Below are positions 1 to 6,305 of a stretch of DNA of 9,301 nt, one piece after another. Source of the DNA: Peptococcaceae bacterium. Lineage in GTDB: Bacteria; Bacillota; Desulfotomaculia; Desulfotomaculales; Desulfocucumaceae. Made by a program: the position numbers and the translations under genes. Within the stretch, counting starts at the first letter, position 1; every line of letters begins with the position of its first letter. The notes beneath the pieces are model-generated. The model was given only the letters and a program-made list of their open reading frames with translations, searched no databases and had not been told where the DNA came from. The DNA is taken from positions 1 through 9,301 of the forward strand of contig JAAXTT010000051.1 in assembly GCA_013336365.1 (NCBI GenBank), read 5' to 3'.

Positions 1-35
1 CTTGCTAATCCCAGGGCAATTATCTGCAGCCTCAT
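1..35 (-). CDS. Start of an unidentified gene downstream of the kinase (truncated by window edge)
   Basis: An ATG at 35 begins an open frame that runs off the left edge after 11 full codons, reading MRLQIIALGLA. A GAAGGTGA ribosome binding site, which lies over the last kinase codons and its stop, sits 5 nt before the ATG, and only 5 nt separate the two genes, so cotranscription and coupling with the kinase are likely. The visible residues are one basic residue followed by a hydrophobic run, as in a signal peptide, a membrane protein or a short autoinducer-type propeptide. LytTR or other response regulators usually begin with a beta strand leading into paired acidic residues, which is not seen here. 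The product cannot be identified from 11 residues. Confidence 0.6.
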   Translation of the reverse strand, partial: MRLQIIALGLA

Positions 36-40
36 CTCGG

Positions 41-1402
41 TCACCTTCTATGCGGTATTTTAATATTAAAAACAATACTTTTTTCTTTACAGGATATTTC
101 AATTTCACCATGATACTTATCAACCAGTCCCTTGACAATAGTCAACCCCAGCCCGGAATGGCCTGTCTTTGTTGTAAATGAGCCCTCAAAAAATCTCTCA
201 ACGCATTCCAAGGCCATTTCCCCAGCTGAATTTGCAATATCAATGTAGTAGACTCCTCTCTCAGAATAGACGTCAAGCTTGACCTTTTTGCTTTCTGAGC
301 TGCTGTCCTGGACAGCATCAAATGCATTATCCACCAAATTGCCGAAAAGAGAAGTAGATTCATTGTTGTTTAGAGGGAAATCCTCCAAAGAGCAATCGAT
401 AAATATATCCAGCTCGATATTATTGGTTTCAGCAATTATTATTTTTGAATACAATAGTGCACTTACCGAGGGATTATCCGTTTTAATCAATTCTCCGGTT
501 CCTGAGGCATAATTATAGGTTTTTTGAATATATTCCCTAGCCTTTTCACAGCTTCCATTTTCTATTAAGCTGTAGACAACCTGCAGATGATTATTAAAAT
601 CATGTCTTTGTTTTCTAATAGACATGATTAACTCCTTAAGCTGACTTATTGTCTCCAAAGCATTTTTTGCTTCAAACTCACGCCTGATCGAGATGCTTGT
701 TCTACGCAAAGCCCATACAGACAAAACCGCTAAAAAGACTGTCAGTCCATTGACCAAAAATTTAATGACCCTCAAACTTTCCTGACCGGTAGAATTCAAC
801 CAAGCAGACATATAAAATTGATTCATAGTAAAAAGGGTGAAAATAGGCAGAAAAATATACACTAAAATCAATAGGTATTCCTTGTTGGATGAGGTTCTAT
901 TTTCCTCCCCAAGGCTGTCCTCACTGAATACTTTCCACCTAGTCATTCTTTGAAAAGTAATCCGATATTTCCTACTCAACCAGATGGCAATAACCATTAC
1001 CAAGATATTAGGAGCAAAAAACACAATCCTCATATATTCATGATTAATAACATCTGCAACTGACATACCTGACACACTGAGCATTACTTGGGAAACCATC
1101 ATTTCTTGAATCAAATAGAAGGCCACACTTATTATTATCCCAATTGCAGAAATAATAAGGTTTATTCTTGAAATGTAGCTTATTAAAAAAATAAGGGAGA
1201 CTAATTGCAAAATAGTATGCAATCCAACCAGGGGTATTTGCGACCTGACAATATAAGCCACTATTGCCTGCATAATGCCAATCAAAAGAACCTCAGCAAT
1301 CCTTGGCTTGGTTCCCATAATCTGAAGCGCGAGATATGACAACAAAACAGCTTCTGGGAAAGAAATTGTCAGCATGAAAAGTATAGACATATATTGGTCC
1401 AT
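41..1402 (-). CDS. 7-TM GHKL sensor histidine kinase, AgrC/Spo0B-type
   Basis: Membrane sensor kinase of 453 aa expected to phosphorylate itself and pass the phosphate to a response regulator, which is not seen in the window. Hydrophobic segments at about residues 5-30, 37-54, 60-78, 82-105, 125-143, 176-195 and 213-232 form a polytopic sensor with no large extracellular domain, as in AgrC-like peptide receptors. A short coiled coil (about 240-262) leads to the H-box RHDFNNHLQ with the probable phospho-acceptor His267. The ATPase part shows an N-box NLVDNAFDAV (355-364) and a G-box TGHSGLGLTIVKGL (413-426). I chose the ATG at 1402 because AAAGGGGG lies 7 nt ahead; in-frame ATGs at 1408 and 1423 have poor spacing or no site. 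The gene follows the tRNA terminator, so it needs its own promoter. The signal and exact subfamily are unknown; the kinase assignment itself is firm. Confidence 0.88.
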   Translation of the reverse strand: MDQYMSILFMLTISFPEAVLLSYLALQIMGTKPRIAEVLLIGIMQAIVAYIVRSQIPLVGLHTILQLVSLIFLISYISRINLIISAIGIIISVAFYLIQEMMVSQVMLSVSGMSVADVINHEYMRIVFFAPNILVMVIAIWLSRKYRITFQRMTRWKVFSEDSLGEENRTSSNKEYLLILVYIFLPIFTLFTMNQFYMSAWLNSTGQESLRVIKFLVNGLTVFLAVLSVWALRRTSISIRREFEAKNALETISQLKELIMSIRKQRHDFNNHLQVVYSLIENGSCEKAREYIQKTYNYASGTGELIKTDNPSVSALLYSKIIIAETNNIELDIFIDCSLEDFPLNNNESTSLFGNLVDNAFDAVQDSSSESKKVKLDVYSERGVYYIDIANSAGEMALECVERFFEGSFTTKTGHSGLGLTIVKGLVDKYHGEIEISCKEKSIVFNIKIPHRR

Positions 1403-1492
1403 TTTCATTCCCCCTTTTTCCATTTCTCTGATGAAACAAGCAATCCTTTTAGTATTTCCCCAAAAGTGCGATAGAATGCCTATAAAGCCAAT

Positions 1493-1538
1493 ATAGATGT
1501 ATCTATCAATTTTAAATTAATTAAACCACCTATTGATA
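1493..1538. promoter_or_regulatory. Two dyad symmetries ahead of the kinase gene (possible operator)
   Basis: ATAGAT-GT-ATCTAT (1493-1506) is a perfect 14-bp palindrome apart from its 2-nt centre. It overlaps the left arm of a second inverted repeat, TATCAAT (1504-1510) and ATTGATA (1532-1538), with a 21-bp AT-rich spacer. Both lie 91-136 bp before the chosen kinase start, within the leader if the candidate promoter at 1574-1602 is used. Regulator binding is an inference; AT-rich DNA produces short dyads by chance. Confidence 0.3.
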
Positions 1539-1573
1539 ATTCCTTCTTTTTCCTTTTCTTGAATTTAATCCCT

Positions 1574-1602
1574 ATTATATATCTGAATTTAAACAGCAAA
1601 AA
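1574..1602 (-). promoter_or_regulatory. Weak candidate promoter for the kinase gene
   Basis: A perfect -10 (TATAAT, 1579-1574) stands 17 bp from a poor -35 (TTTTTG, 1602-1597) that overlaps the U-tract of the tRNA terminator. It would give a leader of about 165 nt before the kinase ATG. A promoter is needed somewhere in this gap because a strong terminator lies just upstream, but this particular assignment is tentative. Confidence 0.3.
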
Positions 1603-1629
1603 AGACTATCCTGAAAGGACAGTCTTTTT
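1598..1629 (-). terminator. Rho-independent terminator of the tRNA operon
   Basis: Arms 1616-1629 and 1599-1612 pair over 14 positions around a 3-nt loop, followed by a run of six U on the minus strand. In minus-strand RNA the one non-Watson-Crick position is a G-U pair; on the plus strand it would be an A-C mismatch, so the structure favours minus-strand termination. It begins 7 nt after the CCA of tRNA-Met and closes the tRNA operon before the kinase gene. Confidence 0.88.
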
Positions 1630-1635
1630 ATTTGA

Positions 1636-1712
1636 TGGTAGCGGCGCAGGGATTTGAACCCCGGACGCCACGGGTATGAACCGTGTGCTCTGACCAACTG
1701 AGCTACGCCGCC
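1636..1712 (-). tRNA. tRNA-Met (CAU), elongator
   Basis: 77-nt tRNA with encoded CCA. The anticodon loop TTCATAC is closed by CACGG/CCGTG, and the acceptor GGCGGCG pairs with CGCCGCT through a G-U first pair. The paired first position and the lack of three stacked G-C pairs in the anticodon stem separate it from the initiator two genes upstream. The sequence closely resembles the Bacillus elongator tRNA-Met as I remember it, which argues against tRNA-Ile2 (a CAU tRNA later modified to lysidine), though that is not excluded. It is the last gene of the tRNA operon, 3 nt after tRNA-Thr(GGU). Confidence 0.9.
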
Positions 1713-1715
1713 TCA

Positions 1716-1791
<76 letters not shown>

Positions 1792-1793
1792 AT

Positions 1794-1869
<76 letters not shown>

Positions 1870-1897
1870 ACAGCTTTTGCCAAGGCAATTAAAATTT

Positions 1898-1982
1898 TGG
1901 TGGAGGGGGCAGGATTCGAACCTGCGAAGGTGAAACCGGCAGATTTACAGTCTGCTCCCTTTGGCCGCTCGGGAACCCCTCC
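1898..1982 (-). tRNA. tRNA-Tyr (GUA)
   Basis: 85-nt class II tRNA with a long variable arm and encoded CCA. The anticodon loop CTGTAAA, closed by GCAGA/TCTGC, gives GUA. The acceptor GGAGGGG pairs fully with CCCCTCC, and the discriminator is A. A 28-nt spacer separates it from tRNA-fMet, and 90 nt from tRNA-Thr(UGU) upstream, where a second promoter may lie. Confidence 0.95.
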
Positions 1983-2002
1983 AAATTAAATTACTTATCA
2001 AT

Positions 2003-2031
2003 ATTAAATTATCAGCTATCAAATCTAGCAA
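2003..2031 (-). promoter_or_regulatory. Possible internal promoter before tRNA-Tyr
   Basis: TTGCTA (2031-2026) and TTTAAT (2008-2003) are separated by 17 bp, and the predicted start is about 14 nt before the mature tRNA-Tyr. It falls in the unusually long 90-nt gap between the first two tRNAs. The match is moderate and the DNA AT-rich, so it could be chance; the gap holds no other visible feature. Confidence 0.35.
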
Positions 2032-2072
2032 CACATTATCTCTGCCTATAAGGACTAGCTAATACCTTATTA

Positions 2073-2148
2073 TGGAGCCGGCGATGGGACTCGAACCCGC
2101 AACCTGCTGATTACAAGTCAGCTGCTCTTCCAATTGAGCTACGCCGGC
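2073..2148 (-). tRNA. tRNA-Thr (UGU)
   Basis: First gene of the tRNA operon, 76 nt with encoded CCA. The loop CTTGTAA in the stem GCTGA/TCAGC gives anticodon UGU, which reads ACA and ACG. The acceptor GCCGGCG pairs fully with CGCCGGC, and the discriminator is U. Its 5' end is about 20 nt after the predicted transcription start of the promoter at 2176-2204. Confidence 0.95.
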
Positions 2149-2175
2149 ACACGTTTATCTCAAGGCGCAAAATTT

Positions 2176-2204
2176 ATGTTAACAGAAAAGGACCACAGTG
2201 TCAA
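2176..2204 (-). promoter_or_regulatory. Sigma-A-type promoter of the tRNA operon
   Basis: A perfect -35 TTGACA (2204-2199), a 17-bp spacer and a -10 TAACAT (2181-2176, four of six) place the start near 2169, about 20 nt before tRNA-Thr(UGU). No terminator is evident between the sigH stop and this promoter, so read-through from sigH could add to tRNA transcription. Confidence 0.7.
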
Positions 2205-2205
2205 C

Positions 2206-2220
2206 ACCTCTGTCAGAGGT
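2206..2220. repeat. 15-bp perfect palindrome abutting the tRNA promoter
   Basis: ACCTCTG-T-CAGAGGT is symmetric over seven pairs around one central base and ends one base before the TTGACA -35 box. As RNA it could form at most a 6-bp stem with a 3-nt loop and has no U-tract, so it is a poor terminator for sigH. Its shape and place suit binding by a dimeric DNA protein; which one is unknown. Confidence 0.5.
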
Positions 2221-2258
2221 AATCCAATCTACTGACAATAAACATCAACTTACTCGCT

Positions 2259-2900
2259 TTAAATACGATTCTCCAAATATCTTTCCAGCTTCCTTTTTAC
2301 TCTCTGCAAGGCGTTATCTATAGATTTAACATGTCTCTTAAGATCCTCTGCTATCTCCTGATATGACTTGCCCTCTAAATATGACATGAGAACCTTCCAC
2401 TCTAAAGAACTTAATATCTCACCCATTTTCTCTTCAATATCATCAAATTCTTCTCTGCTGATAATCAGTTCTTCCGGATCAGTAATCTTAGTACCGGAAA
2501 TAACATCTAAAAGCGTTCTGTCAGAATCCTCATCATAAATTGGTTTATTTAAGGAAACATATGAATTAAGGGGTATATGTTTTTGACGGGTAGCTGTTTT
2601 AATAGCTGTAATAATTTGCCTGGTTATACAAAGCTCAGCAAATGCTCTGAAGGAAGAAAGCTTGTCCATTCTAAAGTCACGAATAGCCTTATAAAGCCCA
2701 ATCATGCCTTCCTGTATTATATCCTCTCTATCCGCACCTATCAGAAAGTAGGAGCGGGCTTTGGCCCGGACAAAATTCTTGTATTTGTTGATCAAAAACT
2801 CTAAAGCTATATCGTCGCCTCCACGGGCATACTCAACAACATCTTCATCTATTAATAAGCTGAAACCACCAGTTATATCCTTTTGGGCATTCAGGTTCAA
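2259..2900 (-). CDS. sigH: RNA polymerase sigma factor SigH (Spo0H), sigma-30
   Basis: Alternative sigma factor that in Bacillus directs transition-phase genes, including early sporulation and competence genes. The 213 aa are near the usual family length. Region 2 spans about residues 35-105 and includes the core-binding and -10 recognition stretch DIIQEGMIGLYKAIRDF (60-76). Region 4 (about 163-206) has the helix-turn-helix LEGKSYQEIAEDLKRHV for -35 recognition. Region 3 is lacking, as in this group. The start is a TTG at 2900 with GGAGGG 6 nt ahead. It has its own near-consensus promoter and a leader of about 148 nt with a hairpin, downstream of rae1 as in most Firmicutes. Presence of sigH alone does not prove that the organism sporulates. 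Confidence 0.95.
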   Translation of the reverse strand: MNLNAQKDITGGFSLLIDEDVVEYARGGDDIALEFLINKYKNFVRAKARSYFLIGADREDIIQEGMIGLYKAIRDFRMDKLSSFRAFAELCITRQIITAIKTATRQKHIPLNSYVSLNKPIYDEDSDRTLLDVISGTKITDPEELIISREEFDDIEEKMGEILSSLEWKVLMSYLEGKSYQEIAEDLKRHVKSIDNALQRVKRKLERYLENRI

Positions 2901-2958
2901 TTATATCCCTCCGATGTTGTGCAAATAGTGTTCAAGATACGCCCAGTTTTCTGATCTA

Positions 2959-3023
2959 ATTGATTAATTTGCTTTCCAACAACAAACTGTCCGAGGAAAA
3001 ATCTCAGACAGTAACTAATCAAT
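2959..3023 (-). promoter_or_regulatory. Structured leader of sigH (nested hairpin)
   Basis: In the minus-strand transcript ACTGTCTGAG (3012-3003) pairs with CTCGGACAGT (2995-2986), a 10-bp stem with one U-G pair and a 7-nt loop. An outer perfect 8-bp repeat, ATTGATTA (3023-3016) with TAATCAAT (2966-2959), can close around it. The stem is followed by TTTGTTGTT, a weak U-tract, so it may act as a partial terminator for transcripts arriving from rae1, or as an attenuator or stability element within the sigH leader. It starts about 25-35 nt after the predicted start site. Confidence 0.5.
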
Positions 3024-3054
3024 AAGCTCACTTTAACCTTCTATAATCAAGGAT

Positions 3055-3083
3055 ATTATAACTTATAGCAATATCTCCGTCAA
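3055..3083 (-). promoter_or_regulatory. Strong sigma-A-type promoter of sigH
   Basis: TTGACG (3083-3078), a 17-bp spacer and TATAAT (3060-3055) match the vegetative consensus in 11 of 12 positions. The -35 lies 22 nt after the rae1 stop, and the predicted start is near 3048. SigH can therefore be transcribed independently of the upstream operon. Confidence 0.85.
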
Positions 3084-3105
3084 GAAATATCAGCATTAGA
3101 GGCAG

Positions 3106-3618
3106 TCAACCTCTTTCTCTCCGCCATCTTTCCAATGTCTCCCTAATTCTATTATCTAAGCGATTCTCTAACTTTGAATCGACAATAGAATTGCCTCTCA
3201 GATGCTTATGCGCTTCCCTATTAATTATTTTAATTCTATCAAGTAGTTCAAAGGGTGTTATTCTGTAGGCACCTAAACCAAAAATCATACTCTGTTCAGC
3301 CCCGTCTGAGGTAGCCACATATATTCTTCCTGCTGATATTCCAGAGCTGACCAGCTTCTCTATCAATGAATCAGCAGTTTCTCCTTGTTGGCTGTATATG
3401 ATTTTCAACTTATCATTGATTAACTCAACACTTTCCTTTTTACCTGCCTGATACGCATCAAAAACCAAAATAATCTTTTCTTCAGCTAGTGCTGAATAGT
3501 TAGTAAGTATTTCCACCAGTTTTGTCCGGGCAAACTCCAAGCTTTCATTTCTGATTATCTCCAGATCCGGCCAAGCAAATAGGATATTGTATCCATCAAT
3601 AATTAAGTAGTCCTCCAT
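3106..3618 (-). CDS. rae1: NYN/PIN-like endoribonuclease Rae1 (YacP)
   Basis: 170-aa protein of the YacP group. In Bacillus subtilis, Rae1 enters the ribosomal A site and cleaves certain mRNAs during translation. The PIN-like acidic residues are in place: Asp8 in IIDGYNIL, Asp54 in VFDAYQAG, Glu80 and Asp83 in QGETADSLIE, and Asp105 in ATSDGAEQ. The C-terminus (about 148-170) is rich in Arg and Glu, probably a charged helix. The ATG at 3618 follows the rlmB stop by 3 nt. No strong ribosome binding site precedes it (AAAGAGG lies 13 nt away), so coupling to rlmB is likely. Its place between rlmB and sigH is the usual one. Confidence 0.92.
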   Translation of the reverse strand: MEDYLIIDGYNILFAWPDLEIIRNESLEFARTKLVEILTNYSALAEEKIILVFDAYQAGKKESVELINDKLKIIYSQQGETADSLIEKLVSSGISAGRIYVATSDGAEQSMIFGLGAYRITPFELLDRIKIINREAHKHLRGNSIVDSKLENRLDNRIRETLERWRRERG

Positions 3619-3621
3619 AGA

Positions 3622-4401
3622 CTAATTACAGCCTCTTTGCCTGCGAGCCTCGTACATTATCAAGGCAGCAGCCACTGAGGCATTCAAGGAATTAATTTTA
3701 CCCATCATTGGAAGACTGACCAAAAAATCACATTTTTCCGAGATTAGACGACCCAAACCTTTATCTTCACCGCCTATAACAATTGCCAGCGGTCCATCCA
3801 AATTGGACTCCCAAATATTTTTTGAGCCATTTGCATCGGCACCTACAATCCAAAGACCTTGTTCCTTTAAAAAGTCAATTGTTTGACTCATATTAACAAT
3901 CCGTGCCACTGGAACATGCTCAATAGCACCTGCGGATATTCTGGCTACAGTAGGAGTCAGAGTAACTGATCGACGTTTAGGAATGACCACCCCGTCCACT
4001 CCTGCTGCCTCGGCTGTACGCAAAATAGCCCCCAGATTATGCGGGTCATTGATTTCATCCAGCAACAACAGTAATGGATTTTCACCTCCATTAGAAAGGA
4101 TATCCTCCAGAGAACTGTATTCATGGGCTGCCACGTAGGCCATTACTCCCTGATGCCTCGCATCTCCTGTGATGGAGTCAAGCTTGCTTTTGTTAACTCT
4201 AATAAGAGGAATCCCTTTTTCCTTAGCCATACCTACAATTTCACCAAGTCGTCCCCCTCTTTCTTCTTGGGACAGCAATATCTTATCTATTGGCCGTTCA
4301 CCCTTGAGGGCTTCAGTAATAGGGTTTATTCCCACCAATATGTTTTCCGGTATTTTTTCTTGTTCATTTGAAGGAAAAGCCCGTTTGTAATTATTGCCCA
4401 T
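3622..4401 (-). CDS. rlmB: 23S rRNA 2'-O-methyltransferase RlmB (SpoU/TrmH family)
   Basis: 259-aa SPOUT methyltransferase; RlmB of E. coli methylates the ribose of G2251 in the 23S peptidyl-transferase loop using S-adenosylmethionine. A substrate-binding N-terminal domain (about 20-95, from LVGINPITEAL) is followed by the SpoU catalytic domain with all three motifs: NDPHNLGAILRT (118-129, Asn118 and Arg128), VIGGEDKGL (208-216) and LPMMGKINSLNASVA (230-244), which forms the trefoil-knot cofactor site. Start ATG at 4401, with AGAAGGTGAG inside the 3' end of mrnC and 2 nt between stop and start, so the two are coupled. In some Bacillota this paralogue is named YacO or TrmH; the target site is inferred from the family. 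Confidence 0.93.
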   Translation of the reverse strand: MGNNYKRAFPSNEQEKIPENILVGINPITEALKGERPIDKILLSQEERGGRLGEIVGMAKEKGIPLIRVNKSKLDSITGDARHQGVMAYVAAHEYSSLEDILSNGGENPLLLLLDEINDPHNLGAILRTAEAAGVDGVVIPKRRSVTLTPTVARISAGAIEHVPVARIVNMSQTIDFLKEQGLWIVGADANGSKNIWESNLDGPLAIVIGGEDKGLGRLISEKCDFLVSLPMMGKINSLNASVAAALIMYEARRQRGCN

Positions 4402-4403
4402 AA

Positions 4404-4850
4404 TTACTCACCTTCTTCTATATACTTAAATATCCTATTCATTATTAAGGTCAATCGATCGAAATCACTCTTGAGGTATAAATAACCGACCAAGCATTCC
4501 AACCCGGTGCTATATCTGTAGGTGGCAATTGATACATCCTTTGGCGCACTGAAGGACTTGGCATTTCTACCTCGCCTTACTATTTCAGACTCTTCCTTGC
4601 TTAGAATATCAGTAATCTTCAATAATGCTTTGGCCTGAGCATCTGCTCTAACATGCTTTACCGCACGACTATGTATTTCATCAGTGCGGGCATAACCCTG
4701 ACGAACCAAATGACTCCTAACCAGCAATTCGTATACTGCATCCCCAATATACGCCAATATTAAAGGCGATATAAGATGGGGTGGCTGACATAATTTTCCG
4801 GGGAAAATATCCTGTTTACCGTTTATTTTAATTTCATCTATCTTTTCCAT
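4404..4850 (-). CDS. mrnC: Mini-ribonuclease III (23S rRNA maturation)
   Basis: 148-aa protein with an RNase III catalytic domain and no double-strand-binding domain. In Bacillus, Mini-III makes the final cuts at both ends of 23S rRNA as a homodimer. Key residues are Asp37 in AYIGDAVYE and Glu118 in GLECLVGYLYL, and the conserved RGRNAK follows at 93-98. The ATG at 4850 overlaps the end of cysS by 13 nt, with AAGGG 5 nt ahead, and gives a length close to the family. An in-frame start at 4928 would overlap cysS by 91 nt and add residues that fit no known domain. The N-terminal 30 residues are slightly longer than in Bacillus. Overlap with cysS and a 2-nt gap to rlmB indicate coupled translation. 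Confidence 0.94.
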   Translation of the reverse strand: MEKIDEIKINGKQDIFPGKLCQPPHLISPLILAYIGDAVYELLVRSHLVRQGYARTDEIHSRAVKHVRADAQAKALLKITDILSKEESEIVRRGRNAKSFSAPKDVSIATYRYSTGLECLVGYLYLKSDFDRLTLIMNRIFKYIEEGE

Positions 4851-6283
4851 CGAGGCCCTTGAGGTGTATCTTCCAATGTTATTCCCAATTCCTTTAATCC
4901 ATCCCTTATATTGTCTGAAGTTGCCCAATCTTTCCTGCTTCTGGCATCCTGTCGCATTCTGACAATAAGTTCTAGCAAGCCATCTGCCAGCTCACCACCA
5001 CCCGGTCTGTTTTTTTCCAATAGAATATTACCACCCTCATCCAATGAAAATAAACCCAATACTGAATTAATATCCTTAATCAAATGAACTGCTCCTGCCA
5101 AAGCAGTGCTTGATACCAACGAATCCGGAACTGCTTTGTGGAGATAAGAATTTATATCACCTACCAGTTCGAATAAAACCCCAATAGCTAAAGCAGTATT
5201 AAAATCATCATCCATTGCTGTTTCAAATTCCCTGCGACGAAGATCTAGGAGTGATAAAAACCCAGCGGTGTCACCACCATCTGCAAAGCTATTTTTTTCA
5301 GATTCATAAATCAGTCTAAGACAATTTTTAACTCTCTCCAGACCCTTTCCGGCTGCCTCAAGCTTTTCATCATCAAAATCCAATGGGCTTCGGTAATGAG
5401 TTGATAACAGGAAGAATCTTACTGTTTCAGACGGAAATTTAGCTAATATTTCCCTTACCAGAAAAAAATTACCCAGGGATTTAGACATTTTTTCCTGATT
5501 GATAGTAATGAAGCCATTGTGCATCCAATAGCGGACAAAGGGCTGTCCGGTGGCTGCCTCTGTCTGAGCAATTTCATTTTCATGATGAGGAAAAATAAGA
5601 TCATGTCCCCCACCATGAATATCAAAATTATTACCTAAATACTTTAGAGACATTGCTGAACACTCAATATGCCAGCCAGGTCTCCCAGCACCCCATGGGC
5701 TTTCCCATGCAGGCTCACCCTCCTTTGCTGCTTTCCACAAAGCAAAATCCATAGGATGGTGCTTTCTTTGGTCCACATCAACCCTTGCACCTGCTTGCAT
5801 ATCATCCAAAGTCCGACCGGAAAGCTTTCCATAATCCCGATAGGAGGAAATGTCAAAATACACATCTCCATCTACCTGATAGGCATGGCCTCTAGAAATC
5901 AGATTTTCTATCATCTCAATTATCTCGGGAAGATGCTCTGATACCTTGGGATGAACATCAGCTCTCATAACATTCAGAGCATCTGAATCTATAAAAAACT
6001 CCTCTATATACTTGCGGGCCAAGTTGATTGGATCCTCGCCCTCTTCAGTTGCCCTGTTAATAATTTTATCATCAATATCTGTGAAATTCTGAATATATTT
6101 GACCCTATATCCACGATAAGCAAAATATCTTCTGATGGTATCAAATACAACTAAAGGGCGTGCATTACCCAAATGAATATAGTTGTAGGTGGTAGGACCA
6201 CATACATAAATTGACACCTCTCCAGGATCTCTAGGGACAAATTCTTCTTTTTTTCTGGTAACGGTATTATATAATTGCACCAA
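4838..6283 (-). CDS. cysS: Cysteinyl-tRNA synthetase
   Basis: Class I synthetase of 481 aa, full length, that activates cysteine with ATP and loads tRNA-Cys. Zinc ligands match the E. coli enzyme within one residue: Cys28, Cys208, His233 and Glu237 (HHENE). The HIGH-type signature is IHLGN (36-40), and KMSKS lies at 265-269. The C-terminal helical and anticodon-binding part, from about 310, is complete. Start is a TTG at 6283 with AAGGAG 8 nt ahead; a GTG one codon later is a less well spaced alternative. It follows cysE by 22 nt, linking cysteine synthesis with its use. No T-box leader is seen before cysE or cysS. Confidence 0.97.
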   Translation of the reverse strand: MVQLYNTVTRKKEEFVPRDPGEVSIYVCGPTTYNYIHLGNARPLVVFDTIRRYFAYRGYRVKYIQNFTDIDDKIINRATEEGEDPINLARKYIEEFFIDSDALNVMRADVHPKVSEHLPEIIEMIENLISRGHAYQVDGDVYFDISSYRDYGKLSGRTLDDMQAGARVDVDQRKHHPMDFALWKAAKEGEPAWESPWGAGRPGWHIECSAMSLKYLGNNFDIHGGGHDLIFPHHENEIAQTEAATGQPFVRYWMHNGFITINQEKMSKSLGNFFLVREILAKFPSETVRFFLLSTHYRSPLDFDDEKLEAAGKGLERVKNCLRLIYESEKNSFADGGDTAGFLSLLDLRRREFETAMDDDFNTALAIGVLFELVGDINSYLHKAVPDSLVSSTALAGAVHLIKDINSVLGLFSLDEGGNILLEKNRPGGGELADGLLELIVRMRQDARSRKDWATSDNIRDGLKELGITLEDTPQGPRWKR

Positions 6284-6305
6284 TACTTCAGCTCCTTAAA
6301 TCAAA

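Noticed and set aside
1636..1712. tRNA-Ile2 (lysidine-modified CAU) instead of tRNA-Met
   Set aside because: Overall sequence resembles the Bacillus elongator tRNA-Met; without a search, Ile2 cannot be fully excluded but is less likely.
1870..1897. Short palindrome TTGCC-TT-GGCAA between tRNA-Tyr and tRNA-fMet as a regulatory site
   Set aside because: Arms of five bases within a 28-nt spacer of a tRNA precursor are more simply a processing spacer or chance.
2206..2220. Terminator of sigH
   Set aside because: The palindrome can form only a 6-bp stem with a 3-nt loop and is not followed by a U-tract.
4851..4928. A longer mrnC starting at 4928
   Set aside because: It would overlap cysS by 91 nt, lacks a better ribosome binding site, and adds residues that are not part of Mini-III. 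The ATG at 4850 fits family length.
5669..5941. Plus-strand open frames opposite cysS, and similar ones opposite rlmB, cysE, gltX and ispF
   Set aside because: They lie wholly inside well-supported genes, lack ribosome binding sites and show low-complexity or unrelated translations typical of antisense shadows.
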